Notes under the pieces: generated by a model
Seen by the model: the letters and a program-made list of their open reading frames with translations, nothing else
What the model was told of the DNA's origin: nothing
Databases searched by the model: none
Origin: Vicugna pacos
Taxonomy: Eukaryota; Chordata; Mammalia; Artiodactyla; Camelidae
Length of the DNA stretch: 64,000 bases
Direction: 5' to 3'
Assembly: GCF_048564905.1 (NCBI RefSeq)
Contig: NC_132993.1
Location: forward strand, 79,205,001-79,269,000
Shown: positions 10,546 to 27,700 of the stretch, piece after piece
Layout of the letters: every line of letters begins with the position of its first letter
Position numbering within the stretch: the first letter of the stretch is position 1
Program-made: the position numbers and the translations under genes

Positions 10546-12779
10546 GGGAAAGCAGTGCACTGATTCAGAGCAGGTGGGCGGCCGGCGCAGGGGCAGACTG
10601 GTCGGCAGAGGCAGCCGGGGCCCAGAGGCTGGAGGTCCTGCGCTGCATCCATGGTACCCAGCACGCGTCAGCCCCGTCCTCCCACAGCAGTGTTCAACAT
10701 AAGACAAAAATCTGGGCATGTGAACAGTAGATCCTTATCTAAATTACCTTGAAATAAATTCTTGTGTGGCCTTAACCACGGTCTTTCAGATGTAACACAG
10801 TCCACCTTTAGTACCTAGACTTTGTTAACACGTAAGGCAAAGTGCAGCATTTTGCCTTTTACACTGCATCTCAAATATTTCTCTGTTTTCTCTCTCTTTT
10901 TCTAAGTGTGAAAAACCATCTTTGAAAGTCACCAGAGGGGAAAAAGGACTGGAGATGGATTCTCCCTTTTGAACGTTGAAATGGTGACATCCACTGCTGG
11001 CGTTGTCAGACGGCTAATAGAGAATTTATTTATTGTAATACCTCACAGACATTGTACCATAACCACATACATGTAGCGGCCTGCCTGAGGCTGGAAAGGT
11101 AATGTCATGCTCCACCCTGTGTTCGGTGAGACTGAGTCTGACCTGTTCATGAACAGTTGCAGGAAGCTCTCGTGCTGTGTTCCTAATCAAAAGACTTCTT
11201 AGTGTATTGGAATAACACATTTTTAAGTAAGTAAAATATCTTTTTATTTGGACTTGCAGAATGGAATTTTCTGTGTCATGTCTCAGACTTCTTTTGTATT
11301 TCCTTTTCAACACCCTACATTTCCCTTGTGTGTTTTAACTCATGCACATGTGCTCTTTGTACAATTTTTACAAGTAACAAAATCCAACATGTCAGAATGA
11401 TGAGTTTTATTTTTCCTGTTTTGCATTATGTGTTTGGCCTAAAGATTTAGAATTACAAAAGGGGGGCAGAGGGATTGTGAATACATATGAAAGTTCACCA
11501 GAAATTATATCTTCCTCTTAGAAGTTTGCTCTAAAACAGACTGAATTGTCTTTCTGAACCTCTATTATGAAATCATTGGCATCATTTTCTCCTGTGTTCA
11601 GCTAATTTGAATTAAAATGAACTAAATTATAATGTGAGCTATTATTTCCAAACATGAATAGTCATCTGAATGCTTCATGGGAAGGCAGTATGTCTATTAC
11701 TTTTCTTTCATCATTCATGTGTCATTTGAGAAAAATTTAATTATGTGTACTGGTGCTGGGCTGGGTGGAAACTGGCCACTTGTGCCGATCAAATCACTTC
11801 CAGCTGTACTTGTTCTGAGAACGGTCCAGATGACAGAAGTGCAGCTGGGAGGCTCCCTGGAGGCTGGGCTCTAACCAGGAAGAGCTTCTGACAGGGAGGA
11901 AGGGGGGAGGAAAAGGGCCTGACCTTGGGACTAAAAGCCCAAGAATGCAGCAGTGTCATGGCAGTGGGACCGTCCTGTCTCAGGAGCGGGCTCGCATCTG
12001 CACCAAGCCCAGAGACGGCGCCTCAGCCCGACGTCGGTGTGTGACTTTAACCTGAGGACAAGCTCCCAGCCGTCATGCTGGGCTGAACCTGTGGGACCGG
12101 CCAGTCCTATAGGAAGCCCAGGCCCCCCCAGATGTTCTCTCAGAGCAGAGGAATGAAGTGTATGATTGAATGTGCCCTCAAGTCAGACAGTGAGAACCTG
12201 AATTGTTGGTCTCAGCAAGAGAGCTTTGTTCCTCTGGGACAGGACAGACTGAGCCCGTGGGCCTGGACCCCTCTCTGTCCCCTGCTGGGTGTGATGGGAG
12301 ATTTGTTCTTCACACTGACGTTGCAGAGCAGCCCCCTGCTGATTCACCATCACACTGTGATCCGACTTACTGTCCTCTCTGAAGCCTTGCTCAGGCTGAC
12401 TCTGAGGCCATTTTGTCCCTTTAGGGGGACTCATGTGACTCAGTACAGGACGTTTAGTTGCACAGGTGAGCCCAGGGCCTCCGTATCTCTGATCTTGTGA
12501 GGAACAAAGCACAGCACTGTTGTCACTCCTGCAGTCTGGCTGTGCTGCTGGGTTCAGGGGAGCGGATCCTGTGTCACCCCATCCCCACCGAGAAGCTGAA
12601 ACCAAGAAGTAGCAGCCCCAGTGACTGCGCCTCCCAGGAGAGGGCAGGTTGCTGGTGGAACGTCAGGGGCCGTCCTGGTGCTGCAGGAAGTCCTGCATAA
12701 CAGGGGCCTGAGCGTGGACGGAAGGTGCGGCATCCGAACATCCCGGGCACGAGGCTCCCACCTCACATAGAAGCCAACT

Positions 12780-13060
12780 GGAGGGACAGATAGTGGGAAC
12801 CCCGCCCCGCGGCCTGAGAGTGTGTTTCATAGCAATTCCGTGTGTGTGCAGGGAAATTTCCTTCCCATTAGCTGTGGCCCTTTGAAAGTGAGCCGAGTTG
12901 GTTGTGGTTTAACTGTTGTTATTTTCTTATAATACCCTAGACACCCCGTGCACAGCGTCAAACAATATGGGCGGCCGGTTTGACTTTGATCATTTTCCAC
13001 GAATCAACCACATTTAACAGAGCACATGAACAAAAGAAGCCTGAGGAAATGAAGCAACAT
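12780..13060 (-). promoter_or_regulatory. Candidate TCR gamma 3' enhancer (middle cassette)
   Basis: Non-coding block well conserved with 56,090-56,380. It contains an exact RUNX/CBF core TGTGGTTT (12,903-12,910) overlapping by one base a Myb site TAACTG (12,910-12,915). Nearby are a GATA site AGATAG (12,788), a Rel-like GGGAAATTTCC (12,851) and a TCF/LEF-like CTTTGAA (12,880). It lies about 3.4 kb 3' of the TRGC stop codon. Human and mouse gamma enhancers sit a few kb 3' of C genes and use CBF and Myb sites. Enhancer function here is inference from motif content and place. Confidence 0.45.
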
Positions 13061-13218
13061 GAGCCACAGCAGCGCCTCCTGCCACTCGTGCTGTCACCTC
13101 CACCACCTCTGCCTCTCCCCTCCCCTCACCTCCCAGGTCAGGGCAGCCAGGGCGAGTAGGGGACGGAGTTGCTAAGAAGGTGGAAACCATGGGAGACACT
13201 GCCTAGCAGTGCCCTTGG

Positions 13219-13238
13219 GCTGGGGGGGGGGGGGGGAC
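13219..13238 (+). repeat. poly-G tract
   Basis: Run of more than 14 G. The right-cassette copy near 56,535 lacks it, so it expanded after the duplication. Confidence 0.85.
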
Positions 13239-13564
13239 CAGCTGCACAAAACTCCCAGTGATTTGCAAGTTTCCCCTCTTGCCTCTCTGATTTCCCAATG
13301 GAGAAATAGTTCCAAATGTCTAATAGGAGGGCTATGTATTCAGGTATAGTGATCTGATCAAATTCAGGAGAATCGAGTAGCTCTAAATTAGATTTCATCT
13401 TTCTTGTGTCTGAATGGTCTTATTTTGTTTTCAAAAGAGAAGTTCTACTAGTTTCCCAAAGAAGCTGTTTTACAGAAGCTGAAATAGATTGTAAACAAAC
13501 AAACAGAAAAGCTTCCCTTTTTAAATGAGACATTGTTTTAATCCTAATACATAAACCTTTTTCT

Positions 13565-14100
13565 TTAAAACAAACAACCCAGCCAAAAAAATGGACAGAA
13601 CTTAATAGGCATTTCTCCAAAGAAGACATAAAGATGGTCTAATGGCACATGAATTAGCGATGCTCAACATCAGTAATTATTAGAGAAATGCATATCAAGA
13701 CTGCAGTGAGGTATCATCTCACACCAGACAGAAAGGCCATCATCAAAAAATCTACCTATAATAAATACTAGAGATGGTGTGGAGAAATGGGTACCGTCCT
13801 ATATGGTTGCTGGGAATGTAAACTGGTGCAGCCACTTTGGAGTGTAGTATGCAGGCTCCTTAAAAAATAAAAATAGAGTTGCCATGTGATCCAGCCACCC
13901 CACTCCTAGGCATATATCTGGAAAAGATGAAAACTCTAATTTAAAAAGATACGTGTACCCCAATGTTCATAGCCGCACTATTTATAATAGCCAAGACATG
14001 GAAGCAACCTAACTGTCCATCAAAGAATGAGTGAATAAAGAAGATGTATATCTATATATATAATGGAATATTACTCAGCCATAAAAATGAAATACTGCCT
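13565..14100 (+). repeat. L1 ORF2 3' fragment
   Basis: Continuous text of the L1 ORF2 end ('aatggacagaacttaataggcatttctccaaagaagac' through 'aatggaatattactcagccataaaaatgaaat'). Inserted after cassette duplication, since the right copy does not have it. Confidence 0.8.
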
Positions 14101-14189
14101 GGGCGATTTTTTTCTCATATGTTTGTTACTTTGTTTATCCATTCTTTTTTATAAAAATTTTAAAATTATAATTAACATACAGTAGGTTT

Positions 14190-14440
14190 CTCAGAGGTGA
14201 GCCACTGGTATAATGACAAAGCAGCTGGTTTAAAGTCAGGCAGACCTGACTTGAATCATGTGGAATCTGCCACTATACTGTGTTTAGCCTCAGGCATACT
14301 TCTTAGTCTCTCTGCGACCCCATCTTCTCATCAGTGAAATGAGCATCGTACTGAACCGTGGTACAGGGAGAGCATCAGACGTGAAGCAGGCAGCTGCCCA
14401 GCAGAATCCCTGGTGCTCACTAGGTGGTGGGTATTTGCCC
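14190..14440 (+). repeat. MIR SINE, near full length
   Basis: Nearly complete MIR: 'ggtttaaagtcaggcagacctgacttgaat' start, 'cttctcatcagtgaaatgag' core, 'ctcactaggtggtgggtatt' end. Confidence 0.7.
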
Positions 14441-14679
14441 TTATTCAAACAGAACAAAAGAAAGCAAGCAAAGAAAATTAACCTAACAGAACATGACAGA
14501 GACCCTGTGCTTACCCAGACAAGTTTTCATGGCTAATGGAAATGCTGAGTTTCTAGCCACTTGACTGTTACACCATGTGGGTGTAGTATCCCTGGTTGTA
14601 TCTTGCTACTCAGAATTATTATTTTTTCTAAACAGCCAAGAGAAAAAAACCTCTCTTTTGAATGCTTCCTCTATTTGTT

Positions 14680-14780
14680 TAAAATATTTTTAATTGAATA
14701 TAGTTGATTTACAATTTTATGTTAGTTTCAGGTGTAAAGCTTAGTGATTCAATACTTTTATATACTTCTTGTGAGAGTTA
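14680..14780 (-). repeat. L1 3' UTR fragment (antisense)
   Basis: Complement of the artiodactyl L1 3' end ('tatagttgatttacaatttt...gtttcaggtgtaaag'). Confidence 0.6.
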
Positions 14781-16305
14781 AATAAAGTTAATACATGCTA
14801 AGAAGTACAGAAGATACTATTTCAGTTTTTCTTATTATTACTTAATAAGGACATAAATCAATGAATTTGTAAATTGCTCTGGAAATCTGAAATTATTTAT
14901 ATGAGCACTTTCTTCTAAAGATGGGTAAACTTAGGCAATGTGAGGTGGTTGAGGAGAAATGACACAATGGGTTAGAGCAGACCCAGCAGGCGACACTTCA
15001 ACTATGGGGTGAGAGATGGAAATTCTGGCCCAGTGGTCCTCCCCTCTCACCACATGGCAGCCATGTACCATGTGCGGGTGGAAAATACTGGACCACAAGG
15101 ATGTTTGACTTTCTTCTAGGTCAGAAGTGCACCTGGACTCACCGGAAGCTTCCACAGAGAGATCTGGGGTCACTGAGTCTGGGGAAGGGGCTTGAGTGTC
15201 AGGACGGTCAGAGCACCGTCCACAGTCCTGCTCTGCCCAAAGCTCTCAATTTCTTAGCACCTCCCAAGGAACAGTTATTAATCTAGGCACATTCACAGAA
15301 TAAGGCGGGATTTCCATAGCGTTGACAAGCAAAGGAGCAGTTATACTGACACCAGACACAAGGACAAGACAGATTCACCCGCAAGGTCTTGAGAAAATTC
15401 TCCGACTCGTTGGAGGAGACTTTAAGTTAAGAAGCTGTGCATGTTCTGTTTTGTTGTGGCTTGTTTTTGTTTTTCCCAGTAGAAAGTGAGTTAAGGGAAA
15501 ACCACAGGATATTGGTGTTTGCACAGTTCTTGGGGAGTTCATGTGAGGACCAGGAGTCAGTGCTTGTGAATGAAACACTCGTACAGATCTGAGCACGCAC
15601 ACTGCAGGTCATGCTGGGTGGGGGGGTGGGGGGGTCACCCTGTCACCGTGGGAACGTCCCACACCAGTGAGTCTGATCTGGTGACCTTTGGAAGAGAAGG
15701 AACCCGGGCACCTGCATTTGCTGCGACTCCCCTTGGAGTCAGAGCCCCAGAGAAAGCACCATAACCACCATCGCAGAGAAAGACTTAGACACGTGGTGTT
15801 GACCTTTGCTACAACCAGCGCAGAATTTGAGAGCTCTGTCGGCATCCTGTTTCTTACCTTGGCTAGATTTCGTGAAATTCAAGTGCACAGAGACGAAAGT
15901 GGGCTTTTGATTTCTGTTTTAATTTCTTGTGCCCTTTATGAAGAACAAAGTACAGAACTGAAGCGGCAAAGCCGGCGGGCGCGGGGTGTGCGCGGGGGAA
16001 GGTCGGGGGGCCGCGCGGGCGGAGGGCGCTCAGGGCGGGGACTCGTGCGGCCCGAGGAGCCGACGAGCTCGTGGGGACGAGGCGGGAAAGGCTCCCGGGG
16101 GCCTGCCCTCTGCCCCCCCCCCACCCCGAGTAATGGCAGAATTCCTTGTTACAGAGCAAAATATGTTTGCCCAGCGGTTTGAAAAACGTTACACAATTAT
16201 TAAAAAAAATTACCTGAAATCACCCAGACCCCCAGAGAAACATCCTCAGCAGAGAAGTTCAGAGCCAAAGACGATGGGGAAGGGCCGGCCGTCCGGCTCC
16301 CTCCG

Positions 16306-22034
<5,729 letters not shown>

Positions 22035-22359
22035 CTGCGGGGAGCGGAATTAAAATAGTAATTAAAGAGAATTATGACAGAAACACAAATGTTGTGTGGT
22101 TTGGAACCGTGTAGTAAGAGGAAGGAGCCATTGAATCAGCGCTCAAGTTGACCTTATGGCCACAGTCAGCTGTCAGGTGCTAATTATTGTTCTTATTTTC
22201 AATGGGAAGAAGGTTCAAGACTTTATGTAACTTGCCCAAAGTCACAGCTATTAAGTAGCACTGGCTGATTTGCACCTTGGCCTCCATTCTTTGCATGCAT
22301 GCTAAGTTAGGCTATGACTTTTAACTGTCACATATCATGGCTTCCGACATTCATGGACA

Positions 22360-22500
22360 CACTTTAAAAAAAAAATCTTGTGTGTATTTCCCTGTGCTAT
22401 ACAGTATATAATCTTGTTTATCTATTCCCACCTTCTGCCCCTTTGGCAACCACAAGTTTGTATTCTATGTCTATGAGTCTGTTTCTGTTTTGTTATGTGA
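22360..22500 (-). repeat. L1 3' UTR piece (antisense)
   Basis: Complement of the 'cagactcatagacatagaatacaaacttgtggtt...gcacaggg' part of the artiodactyl L1 3' UTR. Confidence 0.6.
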
Positions 22501-22605
22501 CAAGGAATATATATATGTTCATGTATAACTGAAAAATTGTGCTCTACACTGGAATTTGACACAACATTGTAAAATGACTATAAATCAATAAAAAATGTTT
22601 AAAAA
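22501..22605 (+). repeat. L1-type 3' end (sense)
   Basis: 'gttcatgtataactgaaaaattgtgctctacactgg...cataaatcaataaaaa' type tail, seen again at 54,540-54,640. Directly abuts the antisense piece, making a head-to-head pair. Confidence 0.55.
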
Positions 22606-23880
22606 ATATCTTTTGTTCTATCATAGTGGAGGCTGTTTTAGGCTGAATGGGTGGGTGGTGGGGATGGGTATAAAGGAGGAGACCAGGTAACAATGATGAC
22701 CTTTCCACAGGTGAGGATCTTTAGCTATTTCTAAACTACTTCCCATTCCCATCCCATGAGTTTTGTAACTTACACTCTCTTTGGCCCAATAAAAACTTCT
22801 TATGATCTGCAACTCTGTGGAACCTCATTCTTTATTTAACTGATTCTGGGATGCAACATATTTCTATATTTTCCTTACTAATAAATGTCAGGAGAAAATT
22901 TATCAGTTTTTAAAAACAATATACAGTCACTTGCATTAATGGGAATCTATGTCCACCTGTACTTGACAGCCTATGAAGTTGAATTTTTAGTTTCAAATGT
23001 GGGTCCCACGCCCAGTTCTGCAGTGACGGGGTTCACCTCATTGGTTCCTATTTTATACAAACTCTCAGTGTCACATATGCACCACTCCAGATTTTTGACT
23101 AGGGCCATATTAAAGCTGCACCTCCAAATTATTTATTGTGCCTTGAATTTAGAGGCAAAATAGAAATAGTTCTAAAACTTCTATTATAAATGCATCTTCA
23201 TAAATGCTCTCACGTGAACATTATCAAGTAACGCACTTATCAGATGCACTTGGTCTCACTTCAGAAAATGTTCACCAAAAGAGCACACTGTATCTTGGAA
23301 GTCCATTTGAAGTTGAAGCATGACTAAAAATACACCATATTTTAACCCTCAGTGTCTCCCCCATAATTTGAATCTGCCTTATAAGGCTGCTGAGCATCTT
23401 CAGAGCTCCACTATTTTCTCTTTTTTTCACCTGCTGAGTAAAGTGTATATATAATTAGAGATTATATTAAAAGTATAGTTCCCTGTTTATTACAACTTCA
23501 AAATAGATGCCGAAACGTCTTATGTGTATAAAGGCAAATCACTTGAATGCTGGAATGTTACTGACTATGCATTTATTGCTAATCTAACAATTGAAATTAT
23601 AAATGTAAGAACCTTTTCCAATTTGATTTCCAATTGAAAGACAAATACTTTACTAATACTCAGTTCAAATTGGAGTTTGGAGTTAATTTCATCATTCAAT
23701 GGACAATTTCTTAAGAATAACTATACTTCTCATTTGAGAAGAAAAGGAAAAAATTCTTGAGAATTTCTGCCTCTTTAGCAAAGTCCTTGATTTTCTATTA
23801 AATCAGCAAGCAAACATGAATGTTTAAAATCATGCTGAAAATATAAGGAGGCTATAATGTACTCATTTTTATTTTATACA

Positions 23881-24201
23881 GTTATTTTAGTACAAATAGA
23901 TTTTTATTGATAATAATGGTAAGGTACTGTATATTCCTCCAACTGTATACTTTGCTGATATTGACTTGTTTTTCCTTATCATTTTTCTTTTATAAATTAA
24001 ATAGACCTATTGCATATCTAAATAAGAATATCAAATTTATGACATTTCTAACTATAATTGATTTTACATTTTGATCATTTTCTTTATGAACTAAAACTTT
24101 TTCTGAAGAATATGAGCAAAACTTATTGGCTATACATTTTAGAGCCAACAAACATTGGTGTTAGAGAAGCTATCACTTAAGATCAAGGATTCAGATTTAA
24201 A
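23881..24201 (+). repeat. AT-rich segment, inverted copy at 61.6 kb
   Basis: About 320 bases whose reverse complement appears at 61,561-61,898 in the intron of the right TRGC, with small indels and roughly 90% identity by eye. Not a repeat family I recognise. Confidence 0.75.
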
Positions 24202-24499
24202 GCACGTAAAATAACAAGAAATACAACAAACAAACAAACACATTTTAATCTCATGGGTTTTTTGCCAAGTGGGGAAGAGTCAGCTTAAGAGAGACAACTA
24301 TCTTCAAATTCAATGTTTTGCATGTGAGTGGACAGTAAGACAACTTTCCATTTGAGAAATAAGAAGTATAGCTTCATCCTCTGGAGAATTTCTGTTCTGT
24401 CCACATTCTTGGCTGAAAACAACTCTCTATATTGAATACAATTCTCCCTTGACATTTGAATTGGGTGTAGATACATATACTCAGCACCCCTCATGTGCC

Positions 24500-24620
24500 A
24501 AGACAATGTGCCAAGCACACTATTCACACTATCTCATTCAATTCCCATACACCACCTGCTGGATACACACTGTTATCCCATTTTATGTATTAGGAGACTG
24601 AGGCCAGAGAATAATCACTA
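24500..24620 (+). repeat. MIR SINE
   Basis: 'gtgccaagcacactattcacactatctcattcaattc...ttatgtattaggagactgaggccagag' is a MIR core and end. Confidence 0.65.
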
Positions 24621-24741
24621 AAATTCACATAAGCAGTAAGTGGTGGATTCACAGCACCAAGTCAGCCTGACTCCAAAGCCCAGGCACATTGAAAACACCC
24701 TTTCACCACCAGAAAATGAAATATTGACTCACAAAACACAC

Positions 24742-24793
24742 CTGTAATAACAAACTTCAGTCTTGAGCCAAACACTTCATGATGACTGAATAC
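24742..24793 (-). CDS. TRGJ: TCR gamma joining segment, atypical (middle cassette)
   Basis: About 52 bases ending ...GTTATTACAG before a GTGTGT donor, phase 1 like other TRGJ. Reads VFSHHEVFGSRLKFVIT. It corresponds in length, place (2.7 kb 5' of EX1) and pattern to human TRGJ1 (FGSGTTLVVT), but the F-G-x-G motif reads F-G-S-R. I see no proper 12-RSS: the best candidate is nonamer-like GGACTTTTA, 12 bases, then GTATAAG. The 5' border is therefore uncertain. Probably an ORF-type or inactive J. The other J in this cassette (28,916) is the likely working one. Confidence 0.6.
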
Positions 24794-27700
24794 CTTATAC
24801 AGGAGCCCTTTATAAAAGTCCACATGCAGACAAAGACAAATCCTATTACAATATTTGCACAATGTTGTCTGTACTGTCCTTTACAATGTGGATTTGTTTT
24901 AAAATCTTTCCTAAGAGTTCTACATCTAATCCCCATTCACATTCTCATTTTTTCCTAAATTCTTAACTATTTTTCCAATTTGTTTCTTGCCTTCCCTCTA
25001 TTACCTTGAAAAAATTGCGTCCTTCTGATACCTCCCTATAATGAAAATTATACTCCATTACCAAAGACTTTCTATGATGATTTCAAAGTGATTCAATACA
25101 TATTGAAATCTTTAGACTAATTTAGCTTCTCTGAATTCTTCAAATCCTAGTAAAACTAAGACTGCCTACAATCCAAGAGACCAGGCTTCCGGTCCTGGTT
25201 TGTTTCGCTCCTAACAAGTTCTGTGGTGAGCAAATCAGGTAAATTATATCCTTTAATACTTTATTTATTTGAAAACAAAGGTGTTAGTATAAATCAATGC
25301 AACATACCTACCAGAGCTGAAGGGAGACCAAAATAAAACAAGATCTGAAAAGCAAGTTGATTAAAAATGCTATAGAAAGGAGATAATAATGATTATTATC
25401 ATTATTTGCAATTTGTCATAACCGTGTAGTCCAACATGACATTGAATCTCATGGGACCAAACTTGATCTCACTGATGGGAATTCAGTATTTTGGGGTTGC
25501 AATTGGATCTGTGGCAATTAAACATGAAGACTGATTCCCTGGTTTGCATTCCATTGCGCTCTCATTTGCCTGGAATTCTCAAAGCCGTCATCACAGGAAA
25601 CGTGCCTTTTACACACATCTAGTTAAAAGGCAATGATCTGTCTTAGCCCCTGCATCTTCAGGGTTAAGAAAATCAAAAGGAATATTGGCTAAAGCCTAAC
25701 ATATAAGGGCAATATATGGAACTGCTTCACTTGTGTTGTGCACACAGATGGCTTTTTAACCAATCAACAGCATAGTCTATTTCTATTCCAAACTTTTACT
25801 AGAAATTTCAGCTTCAAACTGACTTCTGTCCAACCCACATGCAGAGCTAAGCTTGCAACTCCCGGCAGCGGGCCTTGAAGGCACAAGGACTAGAGAAATG
25901 GCAGGATGCCTGGTCCTCAGTTTCCTCCAATAGTCACGGTGGATCACGAGAATCTTACCTGCCTGACCCTCTCTGCAGGATCACCATCTGTGAATGACAT
26001 TAAATATTACAATGTCCATAATATTGATGCACTGGGAATGTAAATGGGTTTGATTAAAGACCACTTCTTCCATTTTATAAAATAGATGTTGAAGGCAACA
26101 CCCCCTTTTTACTCCACTTTCCTCCTGACGATTCCTGCAATGAAGTCCTTTTCTAATTTTATGATGAGAAAATATATCTCATTTGAAAATTTGGTGTGCT
26201 TCTTTACCAGTTTATTGAAAGTATGTATTCCACTACATTTTTTTCAACTTTTAAATTTTTTATTCACTTTTTTAAAAATAGAGATAGACTGACACTGAAC
26301 TCTCTTTCCTTTGAGCATGAAATCTTACCCTGTGCTTCCTGCTAGATCATCACAGGCCTTATTTCTTCTGCTTCCATCAATGCCTTGATCTTCTATTCTT
26401 ATTTCATGCTCTGTCTGTACATGTGTTCTCCATTTGAGGTCTCAATCAATTTTGGAAACAAGCCATTTAAATAAATGACAAATAGCTTGCTCATCACAGG
26501 GATTGATCATTTAATAAGGTCTAACTCCAATATGACATGAGGAATGGGAGATAATGTTTGCCCATCCTAGTTCTGTGATACAGATGAAAAACATTCGGAA
26601 ATCACACAGAATTGTGCCTGTTTTATCCTTTTGCCCCTATTTTTTCAATATTTATATAAACACAGACAGAAATTGGCCCTGTTACCATTACACAGAGGTG
26701 ACGCTCAGCAAAACTACATGAGATGTGAATGTGGTCAAGAATGGATGAGTGACTCCTCTCTGCCTCGGCAGCTCGGGTTACGTCTGTTCCTGTCTCATCA
26801 CACATCCATTGGGAAGATAATTTCATCTTTTCTCACCATTTTTCCTGAATCTTTTAAATCTCCTCTGGAAAGGGTTTTTCATGTACAAAGTCATTTCTTT
26901 GCCTAGAGTGTAACTTAGAGTTAATGTCTTTAGCTATCAAAGAGGAACAATAATAAGAATAATATATTTGAGCATTAAATAAATGCTTACTCAATACATT
27001 TTGCAGGTGTTTTGTGATTTGTATGTGTTGAGGTGTGTGTATCAAATGATTCTACGGTAGCTTCTTTCCATAACCCAGTCCTGATTTAGGAGACCATATG
27101 AGCTGTTACAGACAATGATGAGTTCTTAAGCTATTCATTGCTAAGAGGATGCTCCTTTTGACTTGAAAATAGCCTTATGGTTCCTAGGGCATTAAATTCA
27201 TACCCTGTCCTGCTCAATGGAGGATTTTATTTAGTTTTCCATTTTCTGCCTCCATCATGATTGGAAAGCAGCTGTGGCTTATGCAATTGTCAAGCATTTT
27301 AGTAGAAATGCTGTAATTCTTCTACCAGATTCAGTATTTCTGGCAAATACAATGCTAAAACAGAAATAAAATTGAGCCCAATGGTGTCATTCTGTGGAGA
27401 TACCCTGAGAATCATATTTTGAGCATTTAATAAGTCTATATTCAATATGACTTATACACACTTTTTAGGGAGAAGAGAGGTCATTTCAGTGCCATGATTA
27501 AAAACAGAAGCATTGTTTTCACTCATGAGTAGTAAAAAAAAATATGAACTATTACTTATTAAGTAGTCAATTAAAGAATCTATTTAAATGATGAGGCTAC
27601 AGAATTGTAAGTACTCAGGATATAAAAATGTGACGTAAAGATTTCTAACATCACATAATGGCCCACACCATGCACTTTGGAATAACAAGTCTCTGTTGAA

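Larger units (their letters stand above)
8880..16305. other. 3' flank of middle TRGC, paralogous to the 3' flank of the right TRGC
   Basis: Non-coding DNA 3' of the middle TRGC. Blocks 8,880-13,450 and 15,520-16,305 match about 52,150-56,720 and 57,865-58,650. Between 13,570 and 15,450 this copy holds an L1 ORF2 piece, a MIR and an antisense L1 end, where the right copy holds an older L1 piece instead. A candidate enhancer lies at 12,780-13,060. Confidence 0.75.
22035..24741. other. J-C intron of middle cassette, 3' part
   Basis: No coding exon. Includes a MIR (about 22,190-22,310), a pair of oppositely oriented L1 3' ends (22,360-22,605), an AT-rich segment at 23,881-24,201 that recurs inverted at 61,561-61,898, and a MIR at 24,500-24,620. 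Confidence 0.7.

Noticed and set aside
15688-16182. Plus-strand open frame of about 164 codons
   Set aside because: It runs through the CpG-rich 3' UTR of TRGC, where stops are rare by composition.
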